Below are positions 9,798 through 20,012 of a DNA stretch of 64,000 nt, in pieces. Position 1 is the stretch's first letter; the number at the start of each line of letters is the position of its first letter. A program made the translations under genes and the position numbers. The stretch comes from Flammeovirgaceae bacterium UBA976. GTDB taxonomy: Bacteria; Bacteroidota; Bacteroidia; Cytophagales; Cyclobacteriaceae. The notes under the pieces were generated by a model. That model searched no databases and had not been told where the DNA came from. It saw nothing but the letters and a program-made list of their open reading frames with translations. Location of the stretch: positions 1 to 64,000 of the forward strand of contig DBBU01000020.1 in NCBI GenBank assembly GCA_002292365.1, in the 5' to 3' direction.

Positions 9798-10610
9798 TTA
9801 TTCGCTAGTTGTAAGATAAGGTGCAATTTTATGATAAAGCGAGTCCGAAATAATCTTTATTGAAGTTATTTGTTCTACCCCTTCGTAGTTACAGTATACT
9901 TTGCAATAATTTATTATTGATTTGGCAAGATTCCTATTAATAAAGGGGTGCTTACTGAGATGAATGATCGAATCAGTGTTGATATTTAATTTTAAAGTTT
10001 GATCACCCTTTAGATAAAAATATTTTGCAATTTTTTCTTTAGGGATTTTTGGCATTTTGTAATCTTCAGTCAATTGTGTAATATCATAGAAACCGCCGAG
10101 TGCTTCTCGGAACTTTTAGGCACGACGCGCCAAAATAGGACCTACACCTTGAAGTCTTTTTAGTTGAATACTGTCCGCTAAATTGAGATCTAGTTTTATG
10201 CTTACTGCAGGGGCTTGCTTGCGGAGATCAGAGTTTATTTTTTGTAATCACTTTTTTTGAACGTCCTTTCTGAAATTTTAATGTAGGGGAGAAGGGACTC
10301 AATGAACGAGGTATCGATGCCATATTTTTTTTTAATGTCTATACTGAGATTGAATTGGGATGAAATATAACGAGTTAAAAGTCTTTTATTGAAGATGAAG
10401 AATGCTTTAATGTATCTGAACTTTTAATTTCCTCCTCCCGATTTTTTAAGTCAGTCTGTGTATGTAGATCGATCTCAGGGGTGTTATTTTTGGGCAAGAG
10501 CTATCTCAAAAAAAAATAAATAAGATGAGAATGACTAAAAAGATCACTCCATTGGCCTATGTTCTAGGAAAACCCCGTTGATTAATGATAAATATTCTAA
10601 TTTTTCTCAT
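9798..10610 (-). pseudogene. Decayed ComEA-like helix-hairpin-helix protein gene
   Basis: Reading the minus strand from an ATG at 10610 gives MRKIRIFIINQRGFPRT, a TAG stop (10557-10559), then a hydrophobic membrane anchor (VIFLVILILFIFF). Frame is lost at the A9 run 10508-10516, again around 10395-10415, and again at a T6 run (10238-10243). A TAA at 10116-10118 interrupts the segment between GVGPILARR and KFREALGGFYD. Three HhH-type segments are still recognisable, including DLNLADSIQLKRLQGVG. The last 91 codons (9798-10073) remain open and carry ININTDSIIHLSKHPFINR. The layout, anchor plus tandem HhH, is that of ComEA-like proteins of this phylum, which bind DNA. With at least two stops and three frame changes it cannot make the full protein; the open 3' part may or may not be expressed. 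Confidence 0.85.
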
Positions 10611-10713
10611 CAATAATTTTAAACTTAAAAACCCCGTTAGGTAAGAATTTTGTCTTTAATGTTCAATATAAAAAACATTGAAGCTATTTTTGTGTTCCAA
10701 TTATTTCTTTTAC

Positions 10714-11976
10714 ATGTACGAGAGTTTAAAAGTTGTTGGTTTGTCCCATGATTCATCGCCCATTTCGATCAGAGAATCAGTGGCTTTTTCTGAAAATGAA
10801 AGTAGAAATTTTTTGGATAGAATGCGCGAAATCTTGGGTGTCGAGGAAGCTTTAATTCTTTCAACTTGTAATCGTACCGAAATTTACTATACCTCAGATT
10901 TGGATTTATCTAATGCCATTTTAAACTTATTAAAAACAGAAAAAAAAATTGTTGATGATGGTATTGACTCTTACTTCTGGAATAAGGAGAAATTACCGGC
11001 TTTACGACATTTGTTTAGGGTAGCCTTAGGGCTTGAAGCTAAGGTTTTAGGAGATATTCAAATTTCTAATCAAGTAAAAAAGGCTTATCAATGTTCTGCC
11101 GATCAGCATCTTTCAGGACCATTTTTTCACCGGTTGATGCATACTATTTTTTATGCGAACAAACGAGTAGTACAGGAGACTGTTTTTCGAGATGGGGCTG
11201 CTTCGGTATCTTATGCTTGTGTAGGCTTGGTTCAACAATTCATTCAAAATTTTTCAGATCCTAAAATTTTGGTTTTAGGATTAGGAGAAATAGGACGAGA
11301 TGTTGCGGATAATATGGAGGAAATGAATGCCTCGATTACCTTGTCTAACCGAAATGCTCTGACGACTCAAACGTTGGCCAAGCAGTATGGTTATGAAGTG
11401 CTTCCTTTTGAGGAACTACTTAAAAACATAGCCAAATTTGATGTGATTATATCCTCAGTCCAAGTTCCCAAGCCTATAATTATGAAGGATCACATTCATG
11501 AACAGTTGTTGTCTCAAAAACTATTTGTTGATTTAGCAGTGCCGAGGAGTATGGACTCCGAGCTAGATACTATAGACGGAATTATACTGTATAATGTAGA
11601 TCAAATAGAAGAACAAACCTCGGGCATTATCGAGCGTAGAAGGGCTGCTATAACAGAAGTTGAATTGATCTTGGATGAAACAATTGGGGAATTAAAAAAC
11701 TGGTCTTTGGAAATGGAGGTATCTCCTACAATTAAAAAACTAAAAAAAGCCTTAGAAGAGATCAGAAAGGAAGAAATTGCTCGATATGTAGGTAAGATAA
11801 CAGAAGTGGAGCAGGACCTGATCGATAAGGTGACCAAGAGAATTGTTCAAAAAGTAATCAAACTCCCCGTACTTCAATTAAAAGCTGCCTGTAAAAGGGG
11901 AGAAGCCGAAACTTTGGTTGAGTTGCTCAATGATCTATTCAATCTTGAGAAAGATGAATTAACTCCTAAAAAATAG
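10714..11976 (+). CDS. hemA: Glutamyl-tRNA reductase
   Basis: The enzyme reduces glutamyl-tRNA(Glu) to glutamate-1-semialdehyde, the first committed step of tetrapyrrole synthesis by the C5 route. From the ATG at 10714 the protein is 420 residues. LSTCNRTEIYY places the catalytic cysteine at residue 52, VLGDIQISNQVKKAY forms part of the active site, and VLGLGEIGRDVA begins the NADPH-binding domain. A helical dimerisation tail follows. An upstream in-frame TTG at 10678 would add 12 residues of unlikely sequence, so the ATG is preferred. The WG-repeat gene begins 3 bases after the stop. hemE, a later step of the same pathway, is near 42 kb. Confidence 0.93.
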   Translation: MYESLKVVGLSHDSSPISIRESVAFSENESRNFLDRMREILGVEEALILSTCNRTEIYYTSDLDLSNAILNLLKTEKKIVDDGIDSYFWNKEKLPALRHLFRVALGLEAKVLGDIQISNQVKKAYQCSADQHLSGPFFHRLMHTIFYANKRVVQETVFRDGAASVSYACVGLVQQFIQNFSDPKILVLGLGEIGRDVADNMEEMNASITLSNRNALTTQTLAKQYGYEVLPFEELLKNIAKFDVIISSVQVPKPIIMKDHIHEQLLSQKLFVDLAVPRSMDSELDTIDGIILYNVDQIEEQTSGIIERRRAAITEVELILDETIGELKNWSLEMEVSPTIKKLKKALEEIRKEEIARYVGKITEVEQDLIDKVTKRIVQKVIKLPVLQLKAACKRGEAETLVELLNDLFNLEKDELTPKK

Positions 11977-11979
11977 CAT

Positions 11980-14166
11980 TTGATTGTCAGACACGACATT
12001 CGTTCGATACTTACTTTTCTTCTTGTACTGCTTTTTTATACTGGATTCGCCCAAGCGCAATATAGCTTATTAAAGAAAGATGCCTATTATGGAATTCAAG
12101 ATGAAAAGGGAGCCATAGTTGTAGCCCCTGTATATGATCAAATTGGATGGTCAAACGGAAATTTTGAGACGGTGGGTAACTTTGTGGGCTATTTCCATAA
12201 TGGAAAATGGGGCCTGCTAAATATTAAGACAAAGAAAATCTCGGCAGCCATCTATTATAAATTGTCGGTGATTGACGGAGGTAATATTCTTGCTTCGATC
12301 AAGGGAAATTTAAGTAACCAATTATTTTACGGTATTATCGATTCGAAAGGGTCTATTAAGATCAGCTGTAATTATTTTTCGATTGAGTCGAAGTCTCTGG
12401 GCTATGTAGTCTCAACTTATGACTATGGAACTATAAAAAAGGGATTTTACGATAATGAATTCAACTTAATCTTGCCGCCCAAGCATAAAGAAATTAAGGT
12501 TGTTAATGAACATGTGGTAATGGCCCAAAATTTTTTAAATAAATGGGCGTTATTTCGAAAAGGTGGAACAGAAACTCCATTCCAAGATTTTGATCAATTT
12601 TCAGTTATTACTGAGGGAATCTGCGTGGAAAAAGGAGGTAAATACGGCTTATTAGATTTAGAGGGAATGGTTGCGTTGCTCGAAACAAAATATAAACAGA
12701 TAAATGGAGTAAAAGAGGTGGTCAGTTTTCCTTTATGGGAAGTTCGAAATTTTGATTTAAAGACTATCATAACGGTCAGGGCAGACTCACTTACATTCGA
12801 TGCTGGCATCCTTGTGGCTTATTGTAATGGGAGTGAAGAACGGTTAATCAACCCATCTTCAAATAAGGTCATCAGGAGTAATCAAAAGACCAGTTTTAAA
12901 ACTAAAGGCTTTGTGTTGACTTATCATAAGTCGAGCTATACATGGTCGGTTACAGATACCGAAGGAAAACCTTTTATTTTGGAAAAAGATTCAATTTACC
13001 AGGATGCGCCGTTTTTTTATGCCTTTTTGAAAGGAAAATGGGAGGTTTATAATCAATTCGGTTCCAAGATTTCAAAAAAAGGGTATCAGGATATTTCTGC
13101 CCAATTATTTTCGATGATTCCAGTTAAAAATTATGAATTTTGGGGCTTTCTAGATTTTAAAGGGGATGAAATTATTTCTTTAAAATATGATTCGATAGGT
13201 GCAGGTTATCACCAGAAAATAGCCATTAATTATTTGGGTAAATGGGGTGTGATAGATCTTTTTGAACATTGGATCGTAGCACCAATGTTTGATGAATTAT
13301 CTATCGCCTCCTATGGTATTATTGCAAGAGATAAAGAAATTACTACGCTTCTTTCCATGGAGGGCGATGCCATCTATCAAATTAAGGGGAATATTTTCGA
13401 TCGGGGTTCATATTTAGAAATAAGGAATCATTCGGATCAAAGAGGTATCATATCTCTTCAAGGAGAAGTTATTCTAGATCCATTTTATGATTCTGTAGGC
13501 CAAATGGGCCACCTATTTTGGGGTAAAGACAGTCGAGGTACCGTGCTACTAGATGAATTTTCAGAGTACCGTGTCATTCCTGAGGATGACATCAGTCAGG
13601 TACTCAATTATTGTACAGGGCTCTTTATGATTAAAAAAGATGGAAAATATGGCTTTATCAATGAAAAAGGCAATTTAAGGATAGCCAATCGTTATGATAG
13701 TTTACTTTGCTTTTCTGATGCGCGCATTGGCTATAAATTAGGCAACAAATGGGGGTTTATAGATGCTCAGGAGAGATTAGTCATACAACCGATATACGAC
13801 CAAGTATTCCCTTATGAGAACGGCGTGGCCATAGTACGTCAAAAGGATAAATATGGTCTTATAGACAATTCGGGTAAGCTCATTCTTTCTTTAAAATATG
13901 TAAGCATTGATCAGTCATGCGGCAACTATTTACTCAAAGACATCAAAGGGAATATAGGGATTGCGAACGCATCTGGAGATATCATGTTGCGGACCGATTA
14001 TGAGAACATCACTCCTATTGGCGAGGATTTGCTGGTGGTTACTCAGGAGCATAGGGTCGGTTTGATGGATTATGCGGGCTACATGAAATTGGCCTTTAAA
14101 TATGCATCTATTGAGAGAATGTATCACTATTTAATTATAAGACATTTACCGGACAAACAAGGATGA
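11980..14166 (+). CDS. Exported WG-repeat protein
   Basis: A 728-residue protein with a signal peptide (a hydrophobic run then FAQAQ, about 27 residues) and many WG (KWG) repeats, for example KWGLLNIKTK, KYGLLDLEG, KWGVIDL, KYGFINEKG, KWGFIDAQE and KYGLIDNSG. Repeats recur roughly every 45-60 residues with intervening PxYD-like segments, spread across the whole chain. Such proteins are common in Bacteroidota and presumably fold as a repeat scaffold; no enzymatic activity is known. Translation starts at a TTG 3 bases after hemA, so the two are probably co-transcribed. The 3' end overlaps the convergent M16 gene by 21 bases. The location is probably periplasmic or cell surface. Confidence 0.8.
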   Translation: MIVRHDIRSILTFLLVLLFYTGFAQAQYSLLKKDAYYGIQDEKGAIVVAPVYDQIGWSNGNFETVGNFVGYFHNGKWGLLNIKTKKISAAIYYKLSVIDGGNILASIKGNLSNQLFYGIIDSKGSIKISCNYFSIESKSLGYVVSTYDYGTIKKGFYDNEFNLILPPKHKEIKVVNEHVVMAQNFLNKWALFRKGGTETPFQDFDQFSVITEGICVEKGGKYGLLDLEGMVALLETKYKQINGVKEVVSFPLWEVRNFDLKTIITVRADSLTFDAGILVAYCNGSEERLINPSSNKVIRSNQKTSFKTKGFVLTYHKSSYTWSVTDTEGKPFILEKDSIYQDAPFFYAFLKGKWEVYNQFGSKISKKGYQDISAQLFSMIPVKNYEFWGFLDFKGDEIISLKYDSIGAGYHQKIAINYLGKWGVIDLFEHWIVAPMFDELSIASYGIIARDKEITTLLSMEGDAIYQIKGNIFDRGSYLEIRNHSDQRGIISLQGEVILDPFYDSVGQMGHLFWGKDSRGTVLLDEFSEYRVIPEDDISQVLNYCTGLFMIKKDGKYGFINEKGNLRIANRYDSLLCFSDARIGYKLGNKWGFIDAQERLVIQPIYDQVFPYENGVAIVRQKDKYGLIDNSGKLILSLKYVSIDQSCGNYLLKDIKGNIGIANASGDIMLRTDYENITPIGEDLLVVTQEHRVGLMDYAGYMKLAFKYASIERMYHYLIIRHLPDKQG

Positions 14167-15405
14167 TTTGTCCGAATCCAGATAATATTTTTGTATCATT
14201 TCAGATATGTCTTTAGGCCGAATGTTATCTATGGTTTCTAAAGAGGTGTTTAAAAAATGATGGGATATGTCATTCACAAAAAGGAGGGTGTAGATAGAGG
14301 CAACATCTAAGATCGAATTCATAGAGCTCAAAAAATTTCCTCTTAGGAAATTTTTGAGCATATCAACTTCTGAAAGAGAAGGATAGTTTTGAGCAAGTTC
14401 AGTAATAATTTCGTGAATAGTTTCTAATGAATCTTCGGCATTATCGCTTTTCATTTCTGTTGAAATTGTCCAATAAGAGGCATTGTGAGCATGCGTAATG
14501 GATGAATAGACCCCATATGTTAATCCTTTTTCTTCTCTTAATTTTTTCATAAGGCGGGATCCGAAAAAACCACCTAAAAGTTTATTGGCGACCGTTAATT
14601 TATGGATATCTTGATCCCCCCTATGGATGGTTTGGGCACCTACCCTGAGTGAAGCTTGCACACTATCTGAGCGTTCGATCGTTTGGTGACCATGATTGGG
14701 GCGGATCTCAAAACTAGGCATTTCTTCGCCAACTTTATTTATGTTGCCTAAAAGCAGGGCTGTTTTTTCGATAATCTTTTCATCAATGTCACCGCAAAGT
14801 ACCACCTTAGGATTATTTTGGAATTGTAACTGAAAAAAATCTGTGATTTCAAGCAGGGATCTCTGTTTGATCTCTATCTCTTTTAGAGAACGGCCATAGG
14901 GGTGGGTCGCACCAAACAGTAATTCATGAAAGTATGAAGTAGCGAAATAGGTGTTTTTCGCAAGTTGGATCTTTATTTGTTCCACTTTTAAATTCTTAAT
15001 AACCTCGAACTCGTGGGCAGGGAAGCTGGGTGTAAAAAGTATTTCTTGTAGTAAAGAGAGACTTGAGTGAATATGCTTTTGAGTAGCGAAAAGACGAATA
15101 CTGGTACCATCAACTGCAGTTTGTATTTCTATGTGAGCTCCCATATGTTCAAAAGCCAACGCTATTTCTTCTCCATTTTTGGTGGAGTTCCCCTCAAGAA
15201 GCATTTTACCTGTTAAAAAAGCAACACCTGGATTCTTTTCAAACCAACTACCACTTCGGAAAATAATTTCTATTGAGCAGATGGGATGTTGTTTGTCTGG
15301 AATGACAAGACCCTCAATGTGGCCATTCAATATGATCTTACGGTAGTTCCTAAAATTAAAATTCTTTACAGGAAAAGATGCGGGTGCAAGAGTCCGATCT
15401 ATCAT
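14146..15405 (-). CDS. M16-family peptidase homologue lacking the zinc motif
   Basis: A 419-residue protein with the two-lobed M16 (insulinase/processing peptidase) fold. The C-lobe motif REEKGLTYGVYSS is clear, as is LGGFFGSRLMKKL. In active members the N-lobe carries HxxEH; here the equivalent segment reads GVAFLTGKMLLEG and has no histidine, so this is the non-catalytic partner type. Active and inactive M16 subunits are usually encoded side by side, but no active partner is adjacent. No signal peptide is seen. The ATG overlaps the porV stop by four bases, a sign of translational coupling in the pssA-porU-porV operon. A structural or chaperone role for exported proteins is only a guess. Confidence 0.85.
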   Translation of the reverse strand: MIDRTLAPASFPVKNFNFRNYRKIILNGHIEGLVIPDKQHPICSIEIIFRSGSWFEKNPGVAFLTGKMLLEGNSTKNGEEIALAFEHMGAHIEIQTAVDGTSIRLFATQKHIHSSLSLLQEILFTPSFPAHEFEVIKNLKVEQIKIQLAKNTYFATSYFHELLFGATHPYGRSLKEIEIKQRSLLEITDFFQLQFQNNPKVVLCGDIDEKIIEKTALLLGNINKVGEEMPSFEIRPNHGHQTIERSDSVQASLRVGAQTIHRGDQDIHKLTVANKLLGGFFGSRLMKKLREEKGLTYGVYSSITHAHNASYWTISTEMKSDNAEDSLETIHEIITELAQNYPSLSEVDMLKNFLRGNFLSSMNSILDVASIYTLLFVNDISHHFLNTSLETIDNIRPKDISEMIQKYYLDSDKSSLFVR

Positions 15406-16607
15406 GAAGAGGTGTCGAGGGTTTCTTTTTTATTGAAATTAAACAAGAAAGACAACCTGAGGGTATCTCCTAATGGATTGTTTTGTACTTGAGGAATGAG
15501 ATAAGATAAGTCGAGGCCAAAGGTCGAATACCGTACCCCAAAGCCTACGGTAAAATATTTTCTAGCCCCTTTATTTTCATGTTCATAAAAATAACCTACC
15601 CGAGCCGCTACCATTTCTCCATACCAGTATTCAGTACCTACAGAAAAAGTAAGTTCTTGCATTTCCTCGCTAAATCCATTGGGGGCGTCATTAAAAGAAC
15701 CAAATGTACCACTGATGAACGGACGGTTTGGATCTTTGCCTGAAGCAATGATAGGATTACCATTGTCTAGTACCAAGTTCCCATCGGTATCCCGTTCATA
15801 AATAGGAGGCGTAGGCACCAATAACTTGTTCATATCGAAGATAAAGGTAAAAGAGTTATACTGATCTAAATTCATTTTTAGTGCCATTCCGATCCTGAGG
15901 TTGGCTGGGATAAAATCTTCAAATTCTTCACTGGTGTAACTGATTTTTTGACCTAAATTAGAAATGTGAGCGCCCAAAGAAAAATCAGTATCTAAACCAC
16001 TTATAACCATTGGTTTAACATAATAAAAGCCTAAGTCAAAGGCAAGACTTTTGCCCGAATTTGCACTGGGAGCCCCCGTGCTGTTTCCTAATAAGTTGGA
16101 CCAAATGTACCTAATACTCAGTCCTCCACTTAGGTTTTCGGTTAATTTCCTAGAGTAAGTGGCATCAAAGGATAATTCACGTGGGTTTTCAAGACCAATG
16201 GGTAATCCAGTGACATCGGTGAGTTGAATCTCCCCCATATCAAAATACCTCATACTGATGCCAAATGCTTGAATTTGATCAATTCTTTTATAGTAAGTGA
16301 GATAATTGAGAGACATATCGTCTACGATATTGCCTAACCAAGGTGAGTAGGAAAAAGAGAAACCGGAGCTAAAATTAATAAAAGCAAGTTTTGCATTATT
16401 CCAATGAATACTCTGGGCATCAGGACTCGTAGCTACACCGGCATCACCTAAAGCAGATCCTCTACTGTCTGGAGCAAAGCTGACAAATGGAACAGCAACT
16501 GAAATGGGATTGTCTCCTTCTTGTCCAGTAACACGTACTTGTCCTTTGGCAAAAATAGGCACCCAAATAATGGGAATAAATAGTAAAAAGACTTTGATAG
16601 TTTGCAT
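15402..16607 (-). CDS. porV: Type IX secretion outer-membrane protein PorV
   Basis: A 401-residue outer-membrane beta-barrel of the FadL-like PorV/PorQ family. PorV carries cargo from the translocon to the PorU sortase complex. A signal peptide of about 22 residues ends FAKGQ. The mature start contains SVAVPFVSFAPDSRGSALG and SIHWNNAKLAF, segments typical of PorV, and the chain is rich in alternating aromatic strands to its end. It lies 19 bases downstream of porU on the same strand, the order often seen in this phylum. Partner identity strongly supports PorV over PorQ. Confidence 0.9.
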   Translation of the reverse strand: MQTIKVFLLFIPIIWVPIFAKGQVRVTGQEGDNPISVAVPFVSFAPDSRGSALGDAGVATSPDAQSIHWNNAKLAFINFSSGFSFSYSPWLGNIVDDMSLNYLTYYKRIDQIQAFGISMRYFDMGEIQLTDVTGLPIGLENPRELSFDATYSRKLTENLSGGLSIRYIWSNLLGNSTGAPSANSGKSLAFDLGFYYVKPMVISGLDTDFSLGAHISNLGQKISYTSEEFEDFIPANLRIGMALKMNLDQYNSFTFIFDMNKLLVPTPPIYERDTDGNLVLDNGNPIIASGKDPNRPFISGTFGSFNDAPNGFSEEMQELTFSVGTEYWYGEMVAARVGYFYEHENKGARKYFTVGFGVRYSTFGLDLSYLIPQVQNNPLGDTLRLSFLFNFNKKETLDTSS

Positions 16608-16626
16608 TTTATAAGGTAAAGTTAGT

Positions 16627-19600
16627 TCAATTATTTATTAGTAAGCGCTCAATAGCAGTTCCTTTTGCTTGATCTTGCGTACTGGAAACTTCGATCTGGT
16701 ATAAATAAATTCCTTTTCTAAATGTGCCAGGTGGAAAAGGTAAATAGAGGCCATCAATTTTTTTAGGGCTATCATCAACTTCAAATAATTCTTTGCTGAT
16801 GATATTTCCTCGGGTGTCATATATTATGAGTTTAATTTCTAGAGCTTCACCTATTCGATCATGTTCAAATGTAAAAGTGGTGCCATCTCTGGCTGGATTG
16901 GGATAATTCATCACATTGTAAAGCAATAATTTTGGCTCATTGGAAACTATAAAGTTAACGGGGCGATAAGAGGTGTTATTGTGTATATCTGAAATTTTAA
17001 GGGTCGCTGTGTGATTTCCAACGGACATATTTCTTAACGGAAATGTGATGCTTCCTGACTGATAAGTATCGAGATCAGCCACGTAATAATCGTTTAAAAC
17101 ATAGATGCTCCCATCTTCTAGGGTTAAGGTAATATCTTGATTGATACCGATACCTGATGTATTGATACCACTTTCGTCTACTATTTTAGCAATAAAAAGC
17201 ACATTTTTCCCTACCACATCTCCCTCATTGAACGAGTCATCATTGATGTAAAGGCTAATTGTAGGGCGTTCATTGTCTACAGCAGGATTTTCTGCTGTAT
17301 TACCCATTACAAAATCTTTAAAAAAGCCTGTAGCATCACTGGTAAGTTCATCATTTTGGGCATACATTATGATTTTCCCAGATTCAAACCGATAACTGAT
17401 GTTTTTGGGAACTATAAATTCAATAGAAAAATGGCCATTATAGACGGTGGCCTGACCCTCAAAAATTTTATTTTCTCTGACAGCATACGTAAATGTAGGG
17501 TTTTCCTGACCTAAAGTCTCTTTTTTAGTGATTCGATCATAAACGGAAACATTTACACTTCCATTGAAATCTGTAAGAAATAGGCTGTCAATTGATTGAA
17601 CAGACCCACTAAATCTTATTTTTTCAAGTGCACTTAAGGTGTCGCTCCCCAAATCGACAATATTAAATCCGTTGATACTATCAATAACGATCTTATTTTC
17701 TGGATACTGGAGTTGCAACATGGGGTCCCCTAGCAATGAAAAATTGCGGTTATTCACACCAGAGACACTTTCATTTTTGGTAAGTCTCATAATATCTCCT
17801 AATCTTAAGAAGGATCCATTTTCAGTTTTAAATAAATTTTTATGAAATGCCTCGTTGACCAACTCATTAGAAGAAGCATAAACGGGTCGGGTAGTAGTCA
17901 ATAAGGCAATGGCGCCACCATTTTTGTTGAGCAAGAGCTTTTCGGCACCTGAGGTATTAATTGATGGATCGTCATATCTACCAAATTCACAGGTTGCGGT
18001 TAAGAAGAGGGGTAAATAAAAACGATTGGTTAAATCATTAACGAGCGTCGCATCTAGTATATTTTCGACGGCCCATTGGCTTTCATTTCCATGACCCAAA
18101 TAATCTACCACAAAGGTACCTTCTTCAAGAGCGCTGATCAGTGCTTCCCTAGTAAGAAGTGCAGATTCCCGACTGGCCAGTATTTCTTGTGGTAATGCAT
18201 CTATATATAATTTATTTAGCTGGGTTTGTGGTTGGAAATCACTAAAATAACTGGCAAGGGTTTCAGCAGCCCTTTGATGTAGATTGGCATCTCCATCATC
18301 AGCCACATAGGTGATGTTGTTTTTCCAAGAACCATACATTCTTTGGCTTGAAGCATAACGAATGATTTTATCAGTCATGTTTTTGGCCTCTTCTTGTGTC
18401 TTAACCGGAAGTCTGCCAATCCCAATTTCTAAACTATGATTGCCTTCGTTATTTTCGATCCATAGTCCTTCTTCCTCTTCTAAAAACCCAAAATAATCAT
18501 CTGATGAATAACTATTGATTGGGTTTAAGGAATTTCTAGATTCATAAACAGGAACAAAGTTTGTATTATTGGATATTCGATCTTTGTAATCAAAAGAACA
18601 ATCTCCCATGAGTAACACATAGCGAAAACTATTATTGAGACTTCGAAAATACTTAATGGCATCCCTTAAGGCAGTTAGATCTTGCATGCCCGATGAAAAT
18701 TCATTGTAAATTTGGTTAGTTGTGACTACCGCAACATCTAATTGGTCATGGATTGAATGAAAACGAGCGAGTCGCTCAGCAGATGCGATAAATTCCGGAT
18801 GGGTAATGATGAGGCCATCTGTAGGATTCAGGTCTGAGATGGATTGGTTCATAATTGGGTGAAAGGCAATGGGTTGGGGTAAGTTTTGATTTGAAAATGC
18901 TACAAAGTGTTGTTGATCATGATTTAAGGTTGTATACTTATGATTGCCCCCCACTGAGTGGAGGGGCAAACTTTTCACGAGAGGATACGTGACGTCCCAG
19001 ACCTCTATACCCTCATCACTGATGATTTCGTAGGTGATCGTATCTTGTTCCAATAATGGGTGTGAAAATACCATCATGTCATCGTGAAGGACTAAATTAC
19101 TGGCATAGGTCAGGACGATCTGATCTAAGTAGCCAAGGAGCACATCATAGCCTGCAACCACAGGTAGTTTTAGGGTCAAGATCGTTGTAGCATCATTGAC
19201 CAAAAATGTGAAGATTTCATTTTGTATATCCCCTTTTAAATCATAAGTAGAACCTGATTTAGTGTTAATACCATCATAGCTTATGAGTCCTAATAAAGTT
19301 TCATTATTATAAATTTCAAAGGCACCTGCTAAGTCGCTTCTGCCCACGACTTTAATGAAGGCTTTGATAGTATCTACTGCGCCCTCAGTTGGGAAATTAT
19401 AGCTTCTACTTTCTCCTGCTTTAAAATAAGCTTCAAACCAGTCTCTACCTGAGTTCCCCAACAGATTTACTTCATCTAATTCATGTACTTTACGGGCGAT
19501 ATAGGATGAAATAATATTATTTGTTATATCGTAATTAGGTGCTTCGGTTACCCTTGCACCTTCTGAATCGGCTGCCGTGATGAAGTAATAAGCGGTATCA

Positions 19601-19977
19601 GAAAAAATATTTTTTTTAAATTGCCAAAGATCATCTTCCCAAGTCCAATCATTGGGTCCATTTGCATAAAAGAGCAGAAAGTCGTTGTCATCGAAAACAC
19701 CATCTTCAAGGCCATAACCCTTAAGACTATTTTCAATCAGTCCTCGTGGTCTCTCTTCATGATTGGCTTGCGGAAGCATGCCAATCCCGTTACCAAATAC
19801 TTTGAGCATATTAGGTTGGCTATAGTCTATGCCTATTTGATTAAGAAAATTTTTATCAATTTTATAGATTCCCTCTTGAGTAACCCCAATTTTATACCAA
19901 TAGCCTTGATCAAACAAAGCGGTTTGTCCTACCGATTCAAGTGGGATAAAAAAAAGAAAAGCATATAAGAATTTCAC
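16627..19977 (-). CDS. porU: Type IX secretion sortase PorU
   Basis: A 1116-residue gingipain-type (C25) cysteine protease acting at the cell surface. PorU removes C-terminal sorting domains from secreted proteins and attaches the cargo to the surface glycolipid. A signal peptide (MKFLYAFLFFIPLESVGQ) is followed by an N-terminal beta domain. The C25 domain starts near DGLIITHPEFI and carries the catalytic histidine in YLGHGNES (about residue 626) and the cysteine in LTATCEFGRYDD (about 663). The C-terminal 90 residues (YPNPARDGTTF to the end) form a Por-type tail, which PorU itself keeps in known species. porV follows after 19 bases. The long middle region has Ig-like strands. Confidence 0.92.
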   Translation of the reverse strand: MKFLYAFLFFIPLESVGQTALFDQGYWYKIGVTQEGIYKIDKNFLNQIGIDYSQPNMLKVFGNGIGMLPQANHEERPRGLIENSLKGYGLEDGVFDDNDFLLFYANGPNDWTWEDDLWQFKKNIFSDTAYYFITAADSEGARVTEAPNYDITNNIISSYIARKVHELDEVNLLGNSGRDWFEAYFKAGESRSYNFPTEGAVDTIKAFIKVVGRSDLAGAFEIYNNETLLGLISYDGINTKSGSTYDLKGDIQNEIFTFLVNDATTILTLKLPVVAGYDVLLGYLDQIVLTYASNLVLHDDMMVFSHPLLEQDTITYEIISDEGIEVWDVTYPLVKSLPLHSVGGNHKYTTLNHDQQHFVAFSNQNLPQPIAFHPIMNQSISDLNPTDGLIITHPEFIASAERLARFHSIHDQLDVAVVTTNQIYNEFSSGMQDLTALRDAIKYFRSLNNSFRYVLLMGDCSFDYKDRISNNTNFVPVYESRNSLNPINSYSSDDYFGFLEEEEGLWIENNEGNHSLEIGIGRLPVKTQEEAKNMTDKIIRYASSQRMYGSWKNNITYVADDGDANLHQRAAETLASYFSDFQPQTQLNKLYIDALPQEILASRESALLTREALISALEEGTFVVDYLGHGNESQWAVENILDATLVNDLTNRFYLPLFLTATCEFGRYDDPSINTSGAEKLLLNKNGGAIALLTTTRPVYASSNELVNEAFHKNLFKTENGSFLRLGDIMRLTKNESVSGVNNRNFSLLGDPMLQLQYPENKIVIDSINGFNIVDLGSDTLSALEKIRFSGSVQSIDSLFLTDFNGSVNVSVYDRITKKETLGQENPTFTYAVRENKIFEGQATVYNGHFSIEFIVPKNISYRFESGKIIMYAQNDELTSDATGFFKDFVMGNTAENPAVDNERPTISLYINDDSFNEGDVVGKNVLFIAKIVDESGINTSGIGINQDITLTLEDGSIYVLNDYYVADLDTYQSGSITFPLRNMSVGNHTATLKISDIHNNTSYRPVNFIVSNEPKLLLYNVMNYPNPARDGTTFTFEHDRIGEALEIKLIIYDTRGNIISKELFEVDDSPKKIDGLYLPFPPGTFRKGIYLYQIEVSSTQDQAKGTAIERLLINN

Positions 19978-20012
19978 TGCTTTAATTAACGGTTTTAAAT
20001 CTATAAAATTAT

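Noticed and set aside
10568..10640. AAAACCCCGTT direct repeat flanking the start of the HhH pseudogene as an attachment or target-site duplication
   Set aside because: Two 11-base copies about 60 bases apart with no inserted element or integrase; one copy lies in the former coding region, so chance or local duplication is more likely.
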